DNA from: Legionellales bacterium
GTDB taxonomy: Bacteria > Pseudomonadota > Gammaproteobacteria > Legionellales > Legionellaceae
Reading direction: 5' to 3'
NCBI GenBank assembly: GCA_003489505.1
Contig: DNMA01000046.1
Span: 1 to 7,748, forward strand
Length of the DNA: 7,748 nt
The notes beneath the pieces were generated by a model that worked only from the letters and a program-made list of their open reading frames with translations, searched no databases and was not told the origin of the DNA. Every line of letters begins with the position of its first letter. The stretch's first letter is position 1. A program made the translations under genes and the position numbers. Of the stretch, positions 6,774-7,748 are shown piece by piece.

Positions 6774-7153
6774 GATAGAGATTATCATGATTGTAGGTCA
6801 TCAATTTTTATTATTACTCAAAAAAAATCTTAAATTTTAAACAAAAGGCTTGAGCAATCCCGTTACTTCAGTGCCAGGTTAAGTAAGTCAACGACTTTTA
6901 GCCGCATTTTGGTAAAGGTTTAGAAACTGGCCTAAAAGGCGAGATTCTTTTCGTTTTCAATTTTGTATATCAGCTGATGTTGAGTCTATATCTTTTAAAT
7001 GCGTTACTAGAACGATATTATTTTTTATAAGACAAGAAAATTTATATTTTTATGAGATACCAATTTTTTAATGCCTGGGAAAAAGTAGAGTGGAGAGGTT
7101 CTGCTGTATAGCTTAACAATATATGCTCAAAATATAAAATATATGATTAATTT
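6774..7153. other. Spacer without a convincing gene; possible structured RNA or repeat relic
   Basis: No protein gene is convincing in these 380 bases. The ends are very AT-rich, while about 6845-6945 is closer to coding-like composition. That stretch can fold: CTTTTAG (6895-6901) pairs with CTAAAAG (6932-6938), extended by CCG/TGG inside and CG/CG outside. GCCAG (6873-6877) can pair with CTGGC (6927-6931), AAGTC (6885-6889) with GACTT (6893-6897), and TTACTT (6863-6868) with AAGTAA (6881-6886). Some of these pairings exclude each other. A T-rich run follows to 6966, then the palindrome ATCAGCTGAT (6969-6978). Translation of either strand gives interrupted open stretches with no recognised family. 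A small RNA, a dispersed repeat or a decayed mobile fragment are all possible. Confidence 0.4.
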
Positions 7154-7182
7154 TTGCAAAATCACAAATCCTCTCTTATACT
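7154..7182 (+). promoter_or_regulatory. Sigma70-type promoter for the Cys-rich lipoprotein
   Basis: TTGCAA (7154-7159, four of six bases to the -35 consensus) and TATACT (7177-7182, five of six) are separated by exactly 17 bases. Transcription should begin near 7189, giving a leader of about 25 bases that holds the ribosome site AAGGA. This supports independent expression of the next gene and argues against a start codon inside the promoter. Confidence 0.6.
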
Positions 7183-7213
7183 TAATTTGAGTAATTTTGA
7201 AAAGGATTTTATG

Positions 7214-7435
7214 ATGAAACTAAAAAATCTAATTCAGCTGATAGGAGCATCAGCAATACTATTTCTGTCAGGATGCTGCATGGATGATATGAATTGTGGT
7301 GGTTCAAATACCTATGTACCTGTTAATTCATGTTATACCTGTTCTTCACCCTGCAAACCTGTTGTCTCAAAATGCCGTCCATCATGCACAGTCTGCGGTT
7401 ATGATGGCAGCTACGCTTATACCAGCTGGTATTAA
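7214..7435 (+). CDS. Small cysteine-rich lipoprotein, function unknown
   Basis: This 73-residue protein has a lipoprotein signal (MKLKNLIQLI, then a hydrophobic stretch) and a lipobox LSGC, so Cys21 should be lipidated. The mature peptide is only 53 residues and carries nine cysteines: 21, 22, 28, 40, 43, 47, 54, 58 and 61. They include CxxC (40-43, 58-61) and CxxxC (43-47, 54-58) spacings, and the tail is aromatic (YDGSYAYTSWY). I do not recognise a family. Dense cysteines in an exported protein suggest disulfides or metal binding, which is inference. ATGs at 7211 and 7214 are both possible. AAGGA (7202-7206) is four bases from the first and seven from the second, favouring 7214. A frame extension to a TTG at 7154 is rejected because it overlaps the promoter. 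The gene is monocistronic, with its own promoter and terminator. Confidence 0.75.
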   Translation: MKLKNLIQLIGASAILFLSGCCMDDMNCGGSNTYVPVNSCYTCSSPCKPVVSKCRPSCTVCGYDGSYAYTSWY

Positions 7436-7440
7436 TGATT

Positions 7441-7467
7441 AAGCATCTCTTTGGAGGTGCTTTTTTT
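7441..7467 (+). terminator. Rho-independent terminator after the Cys-rich lipoprotein
   Basis: AAGCATCTC (7441-7449) pairs with GAGGTGCTT (7454-7462) in a nine-base stem containing one U-G wobble. The loop is TTTG, and seven Ts (7461-7467) follow, the first two of them in the stem. It begins five bases after the stop codon. The other strand lacks a T-tract on the correct side. Confidence 0.88.
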
Positions 7468-7482
7468 CAACCAGACCAAACA

Positions 7483-7511
7483 TTGTCCAATTAATTTTTT
7501 TGTGATATAAT
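7483..7511 (+). promoter_or_regulatory. Strong extended -10 promoter upstream of the right-edge gene
   Basis: TTGTCC (7483-7488) and a perfect TATAAT (7506-7511) are spaced by 17 bases. A TG at 7503-7504 makes the -10 a full extended TGnTATAAT. The predicted start is near 7518, about 94 bases before the ATG at 7612. Two more TATAAT hexamers occur downstream (7536-7541 and 7575-7580) but lack matched -35 elements. It probably drives the truncated gene at the right edge; a small RNA in the leader cannot be excluded. Confidence 0.55.
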
Positions 7512-7611
7512 TAATTTGAAAAATATTGTATCTTTTATAATTTTGTGGCATGGTGGTTCTAAATTTAGTATTTGTATAATTTGTTTTTATTTTTTTACGG
7601 TTGTAAATTAA

Positions 7612-7748
7612 ATGGCTCACAATTCAGAATCAATCGATCTTAAATCAAAGTTCCAAGGCTACCACCTGAATCTTTATTTTATTCAGCTTAATGAAACTTA
7701 TCTAAAGAAAACCGCTTCACCCAGTACAAAAATGATAGCGTCCCATGC
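7612..7748 (+). CDS. Unrecognised protein, N-terminal fragment (runs off right edge)
   Basis: An ATG at 7612 opens a frame that continues to the window end without a stop, giving 45 residues that begin MAHNSESIDLKSKF and reach KTASPSTKMIASH. I do not recognise the family. There is no signal peptide or membrane segment in the visible part; it is polar, with one aromatic stretch (YHLNLYFIQL, 17-26). Base composition becomes less AT-rich exactly where the frame opens, and a good promoter lies about 100 bases upstream, both supporting a real gene. The ribosome site is poor: only ACGG at 7598-7601, about ten bases from the ATG. A later start outside the window is therefore possible. Confidence 0.45.
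   Translation, partial: MAHNSESIDLKSKFQGYHLNLYFIQLNETYLKKTASPSTKMIASH

Noticed and set aside
6860..6960. tRNA, tmRNA or 6S RNA in the spacer
   Set aside because: No cloverleaf, T-arm GGTTCGA motif, tmRNA tag or 6S-like long rod is present.
7154..7213. Extended start for the Cys-rich lipoprotein at a TTG
   Set aside because: The extension overlaps the -35/-10 promoter and would place 20 polar residues before the lipoprotein signal.
7432..7620. Minus-strand open frame of 62 codons
   Set aside because: It crosses the terminator and the promoter at the right end, and its Asn/Lys/Ile-rich product reflects AT-rich DNA.
1..7748. CRISPR array, prophage, toxin-antitoxin or defence system
   Set aside because: No regularly spaced direct repeats and no genes of those families; most of the window is core metabolism and replication.

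Overview
The window is AT-rich chromosomal DNA that looks like an ordinary gammaproteobacterial core region. The best clue is a ZapD-like protein at the left edge, a family known from gamma- and betaproteobacteria. A Rickettsia-type 17-kDa-antigen lipoprotein, a DUF2147 protein, canonical ETF genes and AT-rich spacers would fit an aquatic or host-associated lineage such as the Legionellales. That assignment is inferred from gene content and composition, not from a database match.

Layout. Positions 1-299 hold the start of zapD on the minus strand, running off the left edge. A divergent spacer separates it from a secreted DUF2147 protein (390-836). A 134-base leader follows, and then a tight plus-strand run of six genes: dnaB (replicative helicase), alr (alanine racemase), a glycine-zipper outer-membrane lipoprotein, etfB, etfA and ald (alanine dehydrogenase). 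Gaps inside this run are only 1 to 16 bases. A clear intrinsic terminator sits just after ald (6739-6773), so dnaB to ald is probably one transcription unit.

Positions 6774-7153 have no convincing gene but contain a potentially structured stretch around 6873-6966. Next comes a 73-residue cysteine-rich lipoprotein (7214-7435) with its own good promoter and terminator. The right edge has a near-consensus promoter (7483-7511) and the first 45 codons of an unrecognised protein (7612-7748).

How the genes relate. Alr links L-alanine to D-alanine for peptidoglycan, and Ald links L-alanine to pyruvate, ammonia and NADH. EtfAB accepts electrons from flavin dehydrogenases, and DnaB unwinds DNA at the replication fork. 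The run therefore joins replication, wall-precursor supply and central redox metabolism. This looks more like chromosomal co-transcription than a dedicated new pathway. I found no CRISPR array, tRNA, rRNA, intact insertion sequence or phage gene. The least explained parts are the small Cys-rich lipoprotein, the 6774-7153 spacer and the truncated right-hand gene.
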